Notes: generated by a model from the sequence alone, not told the origin. Shown: positions 41,482-50,407, numbered from the stretch's first letter. The stretch: 64,000 bases of DNA from Achromobacter sp. AONIH1 (GCF_002902905.1 NZ_CP026124.1:1116001-1180000); one strand, 5' to 3'. Translations and numbers: made by a program.

Positions 41482-44217
41482 TCACCAGGCATGGGAAAGA
41501 TTGAGCATGCCGCCATAGCCGCGCTCGCCGCCGCCGAACTGTCCGATGAGCTGGGCCGACACTTGCGTGCGCCGGGTCACTTGGGCGTCCATGCCCAGCT
41601 TGAGTTCGAGCGCGTTGCGTGACGCGGCGGTGGCCAGTGTGTTGTCGTCCATCCGGACGGACGGCGCCGCGTCGCGGCGCAGCCAGTTGGCCTCGACAAA
41701 GGGGCGGATCGCGCCGCGATCCTTGTCGGCCGCGAGCCCGGGGTACAGGCGCACGCCGCCGCGCAGCAGCGTCGCGCGGTTGCGGCCGCTGCGCATGCGG
41801 GTGTCCTGCAACGTGGCGTCGTTGGCGCGGTAGCGAGCGTGGATGATCTGGGCGTGTGGCTCGATCACCAGGTTGGCCAGCGCGCTGTCAGGCGCGAACG
41901 GCTTGACCGCGTAGCCGCCTTCCAGCGACGCGGACCAGACGCGCGATGCATAGCGGGCGGTACCCAGGTCGCTGCCGACCCGGTTGTCATAACGGCCGAA
42001 CTGGATCCAGGCATCCGCATAGGCGCCCAGCCGGCTGGCTTCTTCGGCATGGTAGGTGCCATACAGGCCGCCGGCGTAGCCGGACGTCCTGCCGCGCGCC
42101 CGGGCGCGGACCGTGCCATCGGGACGGATCAACGTGGACACGGAGTCGGCGCGGGCTTCGCCGTAGCCGGCCATCAGGCCGACGCGGACCGCGCCGTCAT
42201 GGCCCGCCTGCGCGTGCAGCAGGTCGCCGCCTATCTGCATCACGTAGCTGTCGCTGTCGATGGAAACCCGGCCTTCGGCCATGCGCAGACCGTGATCGCG
42301 GCGACCGACCGCGCGGGTCCAGAGCATGCGTCGATGGTCCGCCTCGTTCGCGTCGACCGGCACCGGCTGGCGATCGTGCAGGCTGTGCGAGAACAGCGTC
42401 ATGCCGGCCCGTTGGTTGGCGGCATACGCGCCGCTTTCGGGAGACACGTTCCGGTCGCCGGCCTCGGGCGGATCCGTATGCGTGGGAGGCTGGACCGGCG
42501 GTTGCACGGGGGGCTGTACAGGCGGTTGAACGGGAGGCTGTACAGGCGGCTGCGGCGTGGCCCGTGAAGTCAGATACCAGTCGGACTCGACGCCGCCGCT
42601 GCCGCCGCGCACCAGGCTGTAGTCGTATCCGCCGGCGGCCAGCGTGCCGGTGCCGGCGCGATAGCCCGTGGATCCCGCGTCCAGATGAAAGGCGTCGGCG
42701 GCGGTGCGCGCGCCGTTGATGGCCTGCACCACGCGTATGCCCTGCTGGGTCTGTGCGCCCGCGCCGCCTGTATTGAGGATAAGCAGGCCCGTGTCGCCGG
42801 TGGCCGCGCCGCCGTCGATCACGAGGCGGTCGGTGAGCGAATCATCGCCGCCCAACACGGTGCGCAGCAAGACCGTGCCTGCCTGGCCGGCGTAGTCGCC
42901 GATGATGGTCAGGCGGTTGCCCGCCGTGCCGCGCCCGCCCGCCAGGTCAATCAGGCCGCCCTGGTTCAGCACCGTGCCGCGCAGGGTGAGCGCGTTGACG
43001 GGCGCGGCTGCGTCGGCGAGCGCCAGCGTGGCGCCGGATGACAGCGTCACGGCGCTCAGGCTCGAGTCCCGCGTCATGCGCCAGACGCTGTCGCCGCCGG
43101 CGATGGCCAGGTTCAGCACGCCGTTGTCGGTGATGGTCGTGGCGCCCGTGTAGCGGCTGGCATTGCCCATGCGCAGGTCGATCACGCCGGAGCGGGTGGC
43201 GAGCATGTCGCCCGTCACACGGTAGACCTTGTCGGTGACGGGCAGGCCCGTCGCGCTGTCGTATGAGCGAATGGCGGCGACAGTTCCCTGCGAGTCCTGC
43301 CCCGAGGCGGCGCTGTAGCTGTCCGCGTAGAACGCATACGCGCCCGCGCCGGAAGTACGGACCGACACGTTTCCCGTCAGCTCGACGCTGCCTGCGTAGT
43401 CCTGTCCGCCGATGTCGGCGAGCCCGTTGTAGTAAAGACCCGGCAGCCGCCGCGCGGCGATGCCGTGCGCGGCCGCGCCCGAGGTTTCGATGTCCAGGTT
43501 GCCCGCCTGGATGAAGCCGCGTCCCGCCGCGTAGACGGCGTTCGCCTGGTTTCCGGTGGTGGCGATCTGGTGGACATCGTTCGCGCCGCCCAGCAGCCGC
43601 ACTTCGGCGGCGCCCATCGACTTGCACTGGAATAGCCCGGCGCCGCAGCCGGCGTCCACGCCCGCGTACACCGCGTGGCCGCCATTGAAGGAACCATCGC
43701 CTTGCGTGCGGATTTCGGAACTTCCGTTGAACGTGATGATGTGCTCGCCGCCGCCATAGCCGGGCGCGGCGGACGAGGCGCGGGCGCCCATGCCCTGGGC
43801 CACGTTGATGGTCGCCTTCTTGTTCACCGTGACGCGTCCCGCGGAATTGTCCCGGCCCAGGTTGATGCCGTCCGCGCTCAGGCCCGTGGTGGTGACCGTC
43901 AGATTGTCGAAGCTGACCGTCGGGCCCCAGTTCATGAGCCGGATGCCGTCCGCGCTGCTGCCGGACGTGGTGACCGCGAGATCGTTGAATTGGACCTGGC
44001 CCGAGTACTGCGCGTAGCCGTGGCGGTTGGCGGCCGTGGTTTCCAGCGAGACGGATGCATAGTCCTGCATGCCCTTGCCGCCATGGTCCGCCGGGTTGTA
44101 GGTTCCGTCAGGCGCGCAGGACAGCGCATTTCCCGCAACGCTGCAATCGTCCGCCCACGCCGCGCTGGCGGCCAGCAAATAAAAGACGGGGAGCAGCAGG
44201 TGTTTGCCGGGCTTCAT
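41482..44217 (-). CDS. Pertactin-like autotransporter
   Basis: A 911-residue type Va secreted protein. Signal peptide residues 1-24 (HLLLPVFYLLAASAAWA). The passenger (25-590) is a beta-helix-type Gly/Ser/Thr/Asn-rich repeat region with autotransporter elements (ATTITDNGVLNLAIAG, LTIIGDYAGQAGTVLLRTVLGGD). A hinge of about six PPVQ units precedes the beta-barrel translocator (about 640-911: GRRDHGLRMAEGRVSIDSDS onward), which ends in NLSHAW with the required aromatic C-terminus. No RGD motif seen. The ATG at 44217 starts the signal peptide. Probably surface-exposed adhesin. Confidence 0.92.
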   Translation of the reverse strand: MKPGKHLLLPVFYLLAASAAWADDCSVAGNALSCAPDGTYNPADHGGKGMQDYASVSLETTAANRHGYAQYSGQVQFNDLAVTTSGSSADGIRLMNWGPTVSFDNLTVTTTGLSADGINLGRDNSAGRVTVNKKATINVAQGMGARASSAAPGYGGGEHIITFNGSSEIRTQGDGSFNGGHAVYAGVDAGCGAGLFQCKSMGAAEVRLLGGANDVHQIATTGNQANAVYAAGRGFIQAGNLDIETSGAAAHGIAARRLPGLYYNGLADIGGQDYAGSVELTGNVSVRTSGAGAYAFYADSYSAASGQDSQGTVAAIRSYDSATGLPVTDKVYRVTGDMLATRSGVIDLRMGNASRYTGATTITDNGVLNLAIAGGDSVWRMTRDSSLSAVTLSSGATLALADAAAPVNALTLRGTVLNQGGLIDLAGGRGTAGNRLTIIGDYAGQAGTVLLRTVLGGDDSLTDRLVIDGGAATGDTGLLILNTGGAGAQTQQGIRVVQAINGARTAADAFHLDAGSTGYRAGTGTLAAGGYDYSLVRGGSGGVESDWYLTSRATPQPPVQPPVQPPVQPPVQPPVQPPTHTDPPEAGDRNVSPESGAYAANQRAGMTLFSHSLHDRQPVPVDANEADHRRMLWTRAVGRRDHGLRMAEGRVSIDSDSYVMQIGGDLLHAQAGHDGAVRVGLMAGYGEARADSVSTLIRPDGTVRARARGRTSGYAGGLYGTYHAEEASRLGAYADAWIQFGRYDNRVGSDLGTARYASRVWSASLEGGYAVKPFAPDSALANLVIEPHAQIIHARYRANDATLQDTRMRSGRNRATLLRGGVRLYPGLAADKDRGAIRPFVEANWLRRDAAPSVRMDDNTLATAASRNALELKLGMDAQVTRRTQVSAQLIGQFGGGERGYGGMLNLSHAW
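42485..42552. repeat. Tandem repeat encoding PPVQ units in the autotransporter hinge
   Basis: About six 12-base units encode the Pro-Pro-Val-Gln hinge. The unit is a multiple of 3, so copy-number change keeps frame and would alter hinge length, as with the Pro-rich repeats of pertactin. Confidence 0.8.
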
Positions 44218-44760
44218 GAGGATTCTCCTGGTTGCGAAATGGGCGGCGCTCCACAAGCTTCGCGTTGCTCACCTGGCTTGAGTCTCGCGATTGCGGCGCC
44301 ACGAGGAAATCAGCCTGGTCCGACGCCTTGCAATGCCTGACAATCAGGAGGTCATGCGGATGCCGCCGAGCGGGCGGGAACGCGAAATGCGCGAGCGGAC
44401 AGCGCGCCGTTGAAACGAGAGGCCGGGATGGGGGCGGGCGGGTGGCCGCTGGCGCGACCAGGGCATGCCGCAACCCGCGAGTTACGGTTCGCTTGGAAGG
44501 AGCGGACTTGAGGGCAGTGGCGCCATGAGTGGGTGCGGCGTCTCTGTGTCGAGCGAGAAAATCCGTGGTCCTGCCGGCATTCGGGTATTCATTGCTGCAT
44601 TCTTGCGATGCGGGCCGGACTTGTGAGTAGGAATTTTCTTAAAGTGGTCGGGCGCAGGCGCGCCATGGCGGGAAGCCGGCAGGCGTGGCGCGCGGGGCGT
44701 GTCGTGATGTGCGCGCGTGCGCGGATTCGCGGGGGATGCCCGGCGACAGGCGCGGCCGCC
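44218..44760. other. Intergenic region upstream of the autotransporter
   Basis: About 540 bases between the autotransporter start and the terminator of the entericidin cluster. It should contain the autotransporter promoter. Open frames here look like GC-rich shadows. One BvgA-like heptad (TTTCTTA) at 44635 is too isolated to call. Confidence 0.4.
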
Positions 44761-44761
44761 G

Positions 44762-44795
44762 AAAAAAACGCCGGCGCGCACAAGGCGCGCCGGCG
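44762..44795 (-). terminator. Rho-independent terminator after the entericidin gene
   Basis: On the minus strand, a CGCCGGCGCGC / GCGCGCCGGCG stem is followed by TTTTTTT. It lies 26 bases beyond the entericidin stop and ends the envelope cluster transcript. Confidence 0.9.
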
Positions 44796-44820
44796 GCAAG
44801 GCCAGGGTGCTACGGGGCGA

Positions 44821-44949
44821 TCAGCGTGCCTGCTGTTGGATCTTCTCCCCGCCACGTTCGATGTCTTTGCCGGCACCTTCGACCGTGTTGCAGCCCGCCG
44901 TCATGCCGGCCACGGCCATGACCAGCACGATCCAGATCCGTTGCGCCAT
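44821..44949 (-). CDS. Entericidin A/B-family lipoprotein
   Basis: A 42-residue lipoprotein: short signal MAQRIWIVLVMAVAGMTAGC with the lipobox ending at the Cys, then NTVEGAGKDIERGGEKIQQQ, the typical entericidin tail. Good ribosome site (aaggagaaccgca) before the ATG at 44949. Entericidins are small envelope lipoproteins linked to stress and autolysis. It is the last gene of a minus-strand cluster. Confidence 0.93.
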   Translation of the reverse strand: MAQRIWIVLVMAVAGMTAGCNTVEGAGKDIERGGEKIQQQAR

Positions 44950-44984
44950 TGCGGTTCTCCTTGTTGTGTTCATTTGCCGATGCC

Positions 44985-45350
44985 CTACTTGCCGTAACGC
45001 GTCTTGGCTTCGGCCAGGCAGGCGTCCTTGGCGTCGCCGGACATGGCCGCGCACTTCTTCTTGGCCACGTCGTAGTCCGCGTCCTGGCGCGCCTTGGCCG
45101 CGTCGTGGTTGGCCTCGGCCTTCTGCTTGCCGGCCTTGGCCTGCGCCTCGGCCACGTCCTTGTCGGCGCGCGCCTGTTTCAGGCAAAGATCCTTGGAGTC
45201 GCCGCTGCGGGCGTCGCATTGCTTTTTGGCGGCGTCGTAGCGCGCGTCGATCTGGTCCTGGGACATGGTGGTGCCTTGCGCATGGACCGGCGCCAGCGCG
45301 GCGCCCAGCGCCAGGGCCAGGCCCAGGGCGGCGTTTCGGTAGTGCTTCAT
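44985..45350 (-). CDS. Exported cysteine-containing repeat protein (unknown)
   Basis: A 121-residue periplasmic protein with a Sec signal ending VHA near residue 25. The mature part has two copies of a unit: YDAAKKQCDARSGDSKDLCL and YDVAKKKCAAMSGDAKDACL, each with two Cys separated by about 11 residues, joined by a charged Ala/Lys/Asp helix. The Cys pairs probably form disulfides in the periplasm. Similar small proteins are annotated only as hypothetical. It lies between CsbD-like and entericidin genes, suggesting an envelope-stress role. Confidence 0.85.
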   Translation of the reverse strand: MKHYRNAALGLALALGAALAPVHAQGTTMSQDQIDARYDAAKKQCDARSGDSKDLCLKQARADKDVAEAQAKAGKQKAEANHDAAKARQDADYDVAKKKCAAMSGDAKDACLAEAKTRYGK

Positions 45351-45405
45351 GATCGGTGAACTCCTGTCAGTGCGAAGAACGAGAACGGGCTGGCGCGCGT
45401 CCTTC

Positions 45406-45591
45406 CTACTTCTTGTCCAGCGCGTCGCGGACCTTGTCCTTGGCCTCGCCGACATTGCGCTGCACCTTGCCGACGGCCTTCTCGGCCTTGCCTTCGATTT
45501 CCGTCTGGCGGTTGCCGGTCAGCTTGCCGGCCGTTTCCTTGATCGCGCCCTTCACTTCCTTGGCGGCGCCTTTGATGCGGTCGTTGTCCAT
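45406..45591 (-). CDS. CsbD-family stress protein
   Basis: A 61-residue cytoplasmic protein: MDNDRIKGAAKEVKGAIKE and TAGKLTGNRQTEIEGKAEKA, ending VRDALDKK. This is the full-length CsbD pattern (highly charged, Lys/Glu/Gly repeats). CsbD proteins are general-stress proteins of unknown mechanism. First gene of the minus-strand cluster; a GTAC-centred motif sits 127 bases upstream. Confidence 0.93.
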   Translation of the reverse strand: MDNDRIKGAAKEVKGAIKETAGKLTGNRQTEIEGKAEKAVGKVQRNVGEAKDKVRDALDKK

Positions 45592-45717
45592 GGGGTTGCT
45601 CCTTGGGTTCCAGTTGCGGGGAAATCGCGCGCCGGGCGGCTTGCAGGCCGTGGCCGCGGACGAACCCAATATAGGAATGGCGGCGCGCGCGCGTAAGAAA
45701 CGCACGCACCAGATCGA

Positions 45718-45735
45718 CTGGTACTTTTCTACTTG
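45718..45735 (-). promoter_or_regulatory. GTAC-centred motif upstream of csbD-like gene
   Basis: On the minus strand CAAGTAGAAAAGTACCAG; the core AAAAGTACCAG matches GAAAGTACTAG at 47322-47332 in 9 of 11 positions. A -10-like TATATT lies downstream at 45669-45674, with a possible -35 (TTACGC) 17 bases before it. Confidence 0.45.
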
Positions 45736-45774
45736 TTTGATGGATGGCGCCCGAGCAGCCTGCCCGCGCCACGC

Positions 45775-47268
45775 CTACTTCCTCGCGCGCTTGCGCGGCG
45801 GTTTCTCGTAGCCCACGATGCCGCGCTGGCGCGCCCAGATGATGGCGGCGCTGCGCCGGTGCACGTCCAGCTTGCCGTACAGCGCCGCCACATGATTGCG
45901 CACCGTGTTGCGCGACAGGTGCAGCGTGGCCGCGATCTCGGCGTCGGTGTGGCCGTCGCAGATCAGGCCCAGGATCTCGCGCTCGCGCCGCGTCAGGTCG
46001 GCCAGCTCGCCCTGCGACTGCGGCGCGCCGGGCGCGCGGATCTGCGCCAGCTTCTCGATCACGGTGCGGCTGAACCAGGAGGTGTCCTGCATCACCGTCT
46101 CGATGGCCTCCATCAGCTCCAGTTCGTTGCGCTTGCGCTCGGTGATGTCCTGGATCGCGCCCAGCACGCAGGGCAGGTCCTGGATCTTCACCGGCGCGGC
46201 CGACAGCAGGCAGTCCAGCAGCGCGCCCTCGCGCGTGCGCAGCGCCATTTCCAGGCTGCGCACGCTGGCGCCCTGCTCCAGCGAGGCCATGGCGCGGTCG
46301 TAGGCGCGCGGATCGGTCCACAGCCGCGCCAGCGCGTCCTCGTCGCGCGACAGCGTCGCGGCGTCGTAGCCGGTGGTGGCGACGAAGGCGTCGTTGACCT
46401 CCAGCAGCTCGCCTTCCGCCGTGCTAAGCGTCATCGGCACCGGCGCCAGCCGGAACGCCGTGGCGAAGCGCTGTTCGCTGTGGCGCAGCGCCGTCTCGGC
46501 CTTGCGGCGCGGCTCCAGGTCGTTGAAGGTGAACAGCATGCAGGGCTGCTCGGCCACCTCGATGGGCTGGCCCGCCACCACCACCAGCTTGCTGCCGCCC
46601 TGCACCGCGATGCAGGACTCCGTCTGCGGAATCGTGCGGCCTTCGGCCAGCCGTTGCAGCGCATCCTCGCGCTGCGGCGTGTCGCCCAGCACGTCGAGTT
46701 CGCGCACGGTCTTGTCCAGCACGTCCTGGCGTGCGTAACCCGTCATTTCCAGGAAGCCCTGGTTGACCTTCACATAGCGCAGGTCCGCCAGCGAGCAGAT
46801 CACCGCCGGCGCGGGATTGGCGTTGAAGGTGCGCTCGAATCGTTCTTCCGCGCTGTAGCGCTCGGTCACGTCCAGCAGGACCAGCACCATGCCTTCCACC
46901 GCGCCCTGCGCATCGTTCAGCACCAGGTTGCGCACCTGGTGCATGCGGCGGAAATCCGGATCGCGCCGGCTGCACACTTCCACCACCATGTCCTTGAAGG
47001 CCTCGCCCGCCAGCGCCCGATCCATCGGGTATTGCGCCGCGTCCAGCTTGCGGTTGTTGCGGTAGCGCAGCGTGTACGCCTTGCGATAGCCGGCCGCCGT
47101 GCCGCCCAGCCCCGCCAGGTCCGCCACGCCGTGCATGGCCAGCGCCGTGTCGTTGGCCCAGGCGATATGCCGGTTGTTGTCCAGCAGGATGATGCCCTCG
47201 ATCAGGCCGTCGATGATCTCCAGCAGATGGCGGCGTTCCGTCGTGAACGCCGTGGCGGTCTTCTTCAT
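45775..47268 (-). CDS. PAS-domain LuxR-family transcriptional regulator
   Basis: A 497-residue one-component regulator. Three PAS-like modules: residues 10-130 (IIDGLIEGIILLDNNRHIAW), 135-255 (ANPAPAVICSLADLRYVKVN) and 270-390 (LSTAEGELLEVNDAF), each linked by DITER/DVTER-type PAC motifs. The C-terminal LuxR helix-turn-helix is LTRREREILGLICDGHTDAEI, with HLSRNTVRNHVAALYGKL near 430-475. There is no receiver domain. It is flanked by the CsbD cluster (downstream, same strand) and a divergent collagen-like gene, both with a shared upstream motif. Confidence 0.92.
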   Translation of the reverse strand: MKKTATAFTTERRHLLEIIDGLIEGIILLDNNRHIAWANDTALAMHGVADLAGLGGTAAGYRKAYTLRYRNNRKLDAAQYPMDRALAGEAFKDMVVEVCSRRDPDFRRMHQVRNLVLNDAQGAVEGMVLVLLDVTERYSAEERFERTFNANPAPAVICSLADLRYVKVNQGFLEMTGYARQDVLDKTVRELDVLGDTPQREDALQRLAEGRTIPQTESCIAVQGGSKLVVVAGQPIEVAEQPCMLFTFNDLEPRRKAETALRHSEQRFATAFRLAPVPMTLSTAEGELLEVNDAFVATTGYDAATLSRDEDALARLWTDPRAYDRAMASLEQGASVRSLEMALRTREGALLDCLLSAAPVKIQDLPCVLGAIQDITERKRNELELMEAIETVMQDTSWFSRTVIEKLAQIRAPGAPQSQGELADLTRREREILGLICDGHTDAEIAATLHLSRNTVRNHVAALYGKLDVHRRSAAIIWARQRGIVGYEKPPRKRARK

Positions 47269-47314
47269 CCTGTCTCCCTGATGCGCGAGGCGGGCCGCGC
47301 GGCGCGGCCCGGAG

Positions 47315-47332
47315 GTAGGAAGAAAGTACTAG
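47315..47332 (+). promoter_or_regulatory. GTAC-centred motif upstream of the collagen-like gene
   Basis: GTAGGAAGAAAGTACTAG, 116 bases upstream of the small gene's ATG, in the same orientation and at nearly the same distance as the related motif ahead of the csbD-like gene. It is the only element I saw in the divergent gap between the PAS-LuxR gene and the small gene. Confidence 0.45.
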
Positions 47333-47447
47333 ATAAATTCGTCCCGCGAGCTCTGTGCGCGGTTACGAGCTGCTTCTATCGTGGTCCTGCGCTCGTTATG
47401 CGTGCCCCTCATCTGTATCGCCTTGCGCGAATTTTCAGGAGACCACC

Positions 47448-47705
47448 ATGAACACGACTCATCCGCCCGGCGACGCGCCGGCCAAGCAAGCCCCCGGTCA
47501 GCAGCAGCAGCCAGGCAAACCCGGGCAGGACGACAATCAACCGGGCCGCGTGCCGCCGGAAGTGCCCGGCAAGCCTAACCAACCGGGGCAGCCCGGCGAG
47601 CCTGGCCAGCCGGGGCAACCGGGAGATCCCCGGCAACCGCACAACCCGGACCAGCCCCGCCGGCCTGGCGATCCGGGCAGGCCCGATGTGAACGCCCTGC
47701 ACTGA
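47448..47705 (+). CDS. Small collagen-like Pro/Gly-rich protein (unknown)
   Basis: An 85-residue protein of very low complexity without signal peptide. From residue 40 it contains a 3-residue period: GQPGEPGQPGQPGDP and PRRPGDPGRPD, resembling collagen Gly-X-Y triplets (about five perfect triplets). The N-terminal half is Gln/Pro-rich. A clear ribosome site (caggagaccacc) and a following hairpin support it being a gene. Likely intrinsically disordered; function unknown. Divergent from the PAS-LuxR regulator. Confidence 0.75.
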   Translation: MNTTHPPGDAPAKQAPGQQQQPGKPGQDDNQPGRVPPEVPGKPNQPGQPGEPGQPGQPGDPRQPHNPDQPRRPGDPGRPDVNALH

Positions 47706-47725
47706 GCATGGCGAGGCCATAAAGC

Positions 47726-47760
47726 AACGGGCCGTCCCGCAACGCGGCGACGGCCCGTTT
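47726..47760. terminator. Bidirectional terminator-like hairpin
   Basis: ACGGGCCGTC / GACGGCCCGT arms around a 14-base loop, between the convergent collagen-like and Bug genes. The flanking T run (plus) and short A/T run are weak, so efficiency is uncertain. Confidence 0.6.
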
Positions 47761-47778
47761 GCAAGACGATGCCAGCGT

Positions 47779-48744
47779 TCAGTCGACCTGCGCGCCCGAC
47801 TGCTTCACCGCCTCGCCCCACTTCTTCACTTCGCCGCTGATGAAGCTGCCGGTCGCCTCGGGCGTCATCGGCATCGGCTCGGCGCCGCGGTCGCGGAAGA
47901 ACTTCTGCATCTCGGGCGTGCCCAGCACGCGGCCGATCTGCTGGCTCAGATAGTTCGTCACCTCCGGCGGCGTGCCGCGAGGCGCCTGCACCGCCGCCCA
48001 GCCGATCGCCTCGAAACCCGGATAGCCGGACTCGGCCACCGTCGGCACGTCGGGTAGCTGCGGCAGCCGCTTGGCCGTCGTCACCGCCAGCGCCACCGCC
48101 TTCTTGTTCTGCACATGTGGCAGGCCGGCGGTCACCGAGTCCACCATCAGCGGCACCTGGTGCCCCAGGAAATCCGCCTGCGCCGGGCCGCTGCCCTTGT
48201 ACGGGATGTGGCGGATGTCGATCTGGGCCGCCGCCTTGAACATCTCGGCCGACAGGTGCTGCGTGCCGCCGATGCCCGCGCTGGCATAGGCCAGGTCGCC
48301 CGGCTTGGCGCGCGCCTGCTCCACCAGCTGCTTGAGCGAGTGGATGCCCGAGGCCGGCGTGGCCAGGAACATCAGCGGCACCGAGAACACGCCCGACACC
48401 GGCGCGAAATCGTCCGGCAGCTTGTAGTTCACGGTCTTGTACAGCGTCTGGTTCACCGCCGCCGCGCTGCCCGCGATCACGAGCGTGTAGCCGTCGGGCG
48501 CCGAGCGCGCCGCCTGCTCCATGCCGATATTGCTGCCGGCTCCGGCCCTGTTTTCAACCACCACCGGCTGCTTCACCGCCGCGCCCAGCTTTTCAGCCAG
48601 CGCGCGGGCGAAGATGTCGGTCGCCTGCCCCGGCGGGAACGGCACGATCAGGCGCAGGGGACGGTCGGGATACTCGGCATGCGCCGGGGCGCCGGCGGCC
48701 GCCAGCGCCAGGCCAGCCGCGAGGCTGGAAAGAATACGTTTCAT
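47779..48744 (-). CDS. Bug-family tripartite tricarboxylate transporter receptor
   Basis: A 321-residue periplasmic receptor: signal ending AHA at about 23, then [25 protein letters not shown] and [49 protein letters not shown]. An orphan Bug protein without membrane partners nearby. It is divergent from the class III aminotransferase gene, whose substrate or product it might bind. Confidence 0.94.
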   Translation of the reverse strand: MKRILSSLAAGLALAAAGAPAHAEYPDRPLRLIVPFPPGQATDIFARALAEKLGAAVKQPVVVENRAGAGSNIGMEQAARSAPDGYTLVIAGSAAAVNQTLYKTVNYKLPDDFAPVSGVFSVPLMFLATPASGIHSLKQLVEQARAKPGDLAYASAGIGGTQHLSAEMFKAAAQIDIRHIPYKGSGPAQADFLGHQVPLMVDSVTAGLPHVQNKKAVALAVTTAKRLPQLPDVPTVAESGYPGFEAIGWAAVQAPRGTPPEVTNYLSQQIGRVLGTPEMQKFFRDRGAEPMPMTPEATGSFISGEVKKWGEAVKQSGAQVD

Positions 48745-48951
48745 GATTGGTCAGTAAAAAGCGATGAAGGTCTGCGCGCGGGGTAGCGCCTGTTGCATAA
48801 AATAGAGCGCCCGCGTCGCCGGCCTTTTTGAGGCGGCCTGGGGCGGATCGGCAGGGGGTGCGTCACGATAGCATCCCCCCGCCGGTGCTAAATTCGCGTT
48901 TTAGCGTTTCCCCGTCTTTCAACCCTGTACCCTCATTCCGCAGGAACCGCC

Positions 48952-50142
48952 ATGGAATTCAGCCAGTTCAACGTCAACGCCCTCATGGAGATCACCGCCC
49001 GCCCGGACCTCGTGTTCGTGCGAGGCCAGGGATCCTGGCTGGAGGATCACGCGGGCAAGCGATACCTGGACTTCGTCCAGGGCTGGGCCGTCAACACCCT
49101 GGGCCACAGCGCTCCGGAAATGCAGAAGGCCCTGCTGGACCAGTCCAAGCTGCTGATGAACCCGTCGCCGGCGTTCTACAACCTGCCGTCCATCGAGCTC
49201 GCCTCGCGCCTGACCAGCGCGTCGGTCTTCGACCGCGTCTTCTTCGCCAACAGCGGCGGCGAAGCCAACGAAGGCGCCATCAAGCTGGCGCGCAAGTGGG
49301 GCCAGGTCAACAAGAAGGGCGCCTACAAGATCATCACCATGAACCACGGCTTCCATGGCCGCACGCTGGCGACCATGTCCGCGTCGGGCAAGCCGGGCTG
49401 GGACAAGATGTTCGCCCCGCAGGTCGAAGGCTTCCCCAAGGCCGAGATCAACGACCTGGAATCGGTGCGCAAGCTGATCGACGACCAGACCGTCGCCATC
49501 ATGCTGGAGCCGGTGCAGGGCGAGGCCGGCGTCATCCCCGCCACCAAGGAATTCATGCAGGGCCTGCGCAAGCTGGCCGACGAGCACAAGCTGCTCTTCA
49601 TCGTCGACGAAGTGCAGACCGGCATGGGCCGCACCGGCACGATGTTCGCCTACCAGCAATCGGACGTGGTGCCGGACATCATGACGCTGGCCAAGGGCAT
49701 CGGCGGCGGCGTGCCGCTGGCCGCCCTGCTGGCGCGCCAGGAAGTGTGCGTGTTCTCGCATGGCGACCAGGGCGGTACGTATAACGGCAACCCGTTGATG
49801 GCGGCTGTTGGTGTCGCGGTGTTCGATGCGCTGGCCGCGCCGGGCTTCATGGAATCGGTCAATGCGCGTGCCAAGCAGCTGTCGGAAGGACTGCTGGCGC
49901 TGTCGGCGAAGTACGGCATGCAGGGTGAGCGCGGCATGGGTCTACTGCGCGCGCTGGTGATGGATCGGGATGATGGTCCGGCGATTGTCGAGGCTGCGCG
50001 CAAGTTGTCGCCGAATGGCTTGCTGTTGAATGCGCCGCGTGGGAATCTGCTGCGCTTCATGCCGGCGTTGAATGTGACGGCTGAGGAGATCGATACGATG
50101 CTGGCGCAGCTGGATGGGTTGATTGCGCAGGTGCGTAAGTAA
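48952..50142 (+). CDS. Class III aminotransferase (acetylornithine aminotransferase-like)
   Basis: A 396-residue PLP enzyme. Motifs: WLEDHAGKRYLDFVQGWAVNTLGH, FFANSGGEANEGAIKLARKW, FHGRTLATMSASGKP, EPVQGEAGV, FIVDEVQTGMGRTG and MTLAKGIGGGVPLAALLA with the PLP Lys. This is the ArgD/GabT-type pattern, most like acetylornithine aminotransferase. The last 120 codons use more T/A-ending codons (ttg, ggg, gat) than the first part, a visible composition change inside one gene. Followed by a strong terminator. Confidence 0.92.
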   Translation: MEFSQFNVNALMEITARPDLVFVRGQGSWLEDHAGKRYLDFVQGWAVNTLGHSAPEMQKALLDQSKLLMNPSPAFYNLPSIELASRLTSASVFDRVFFANSGGEANEGAIKLARKWGQVNKKGAYKIITMNHGFHGRTLATMSASGKPGWDKMFAPQVEGFPKAEINDLESVRKLIDDQTVAIMLEPVQGEAGVIPATKEFMQGLRKLADEHKLLFIVDEVQTGMGRTGTMFAYQQSDVVPDIMTLAKGIGGGVPLAALLARQEVCVFSHGDQGGTYNGNPLMAAVGVAVFDALAAPGFMESVNARAKQLSEGLLALSAKYGMQGERGMGLLRALVMDRDDGPAIVEAARKLSPNGLLLNAPRGNLLRFMPALNVTAEEIDTMLAQLDGLIAQVRK

Positions 50143-50175
50143 GGCGCTGCTGCGTTGATTTTTGAGTAGTACGGG

Positions 50176-50209
50176 CAAGGGCCGCGATGAATTCGCGGCC
50201 CTTGTTTTT
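50176..50209 (+). terminator. Rho-independent terminator after the class III aminotransferase
   Basis: CAAGGGCCGCG / CGCGGCCCTTG perfect 11-base arms with a 7-base loop, followed by TTTTT, 34 bases after the stop codon. Confidence 0.95.
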
Positions 50210-50407
50210 GGGTGACTGGATTCTGTTCCTGAACGCGGCTGCGTGTCGGACGTGAACCGAATGAATGGGTGAGAGAAACCGGCAAGAAAAGCGGCAACTT
50301 TCCATGCACTGTCCGGCGCTTTGGTGTTAACTGCTATGGCATGGCAAGGAAGGTAGCCAACAACAAGGCTGGCCCTTGCCGGCTGCGCGATATGACGAAA
50401 ATGAACG

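Noticed and set aside
42485..42552. Short tandem repeats as a possible CRISPR array
   Set aside because: Units are 12 bases, contiguous, without spacers, and in frame within the autotransporter.
44635..44641. BvgA-like heptad TTTCTTA upstream of the autotransporter
   Set aside because: Only one good heptad plus a partial inverted one, about 420 bases from the start codon; too weak for a BvgA site.
44482..44799. 105-codon minus-strand frame upstream of the autotransporter
   Set aside because: Runs through the entericidin terminator, Pro/Arg-rich, no ribosome site.
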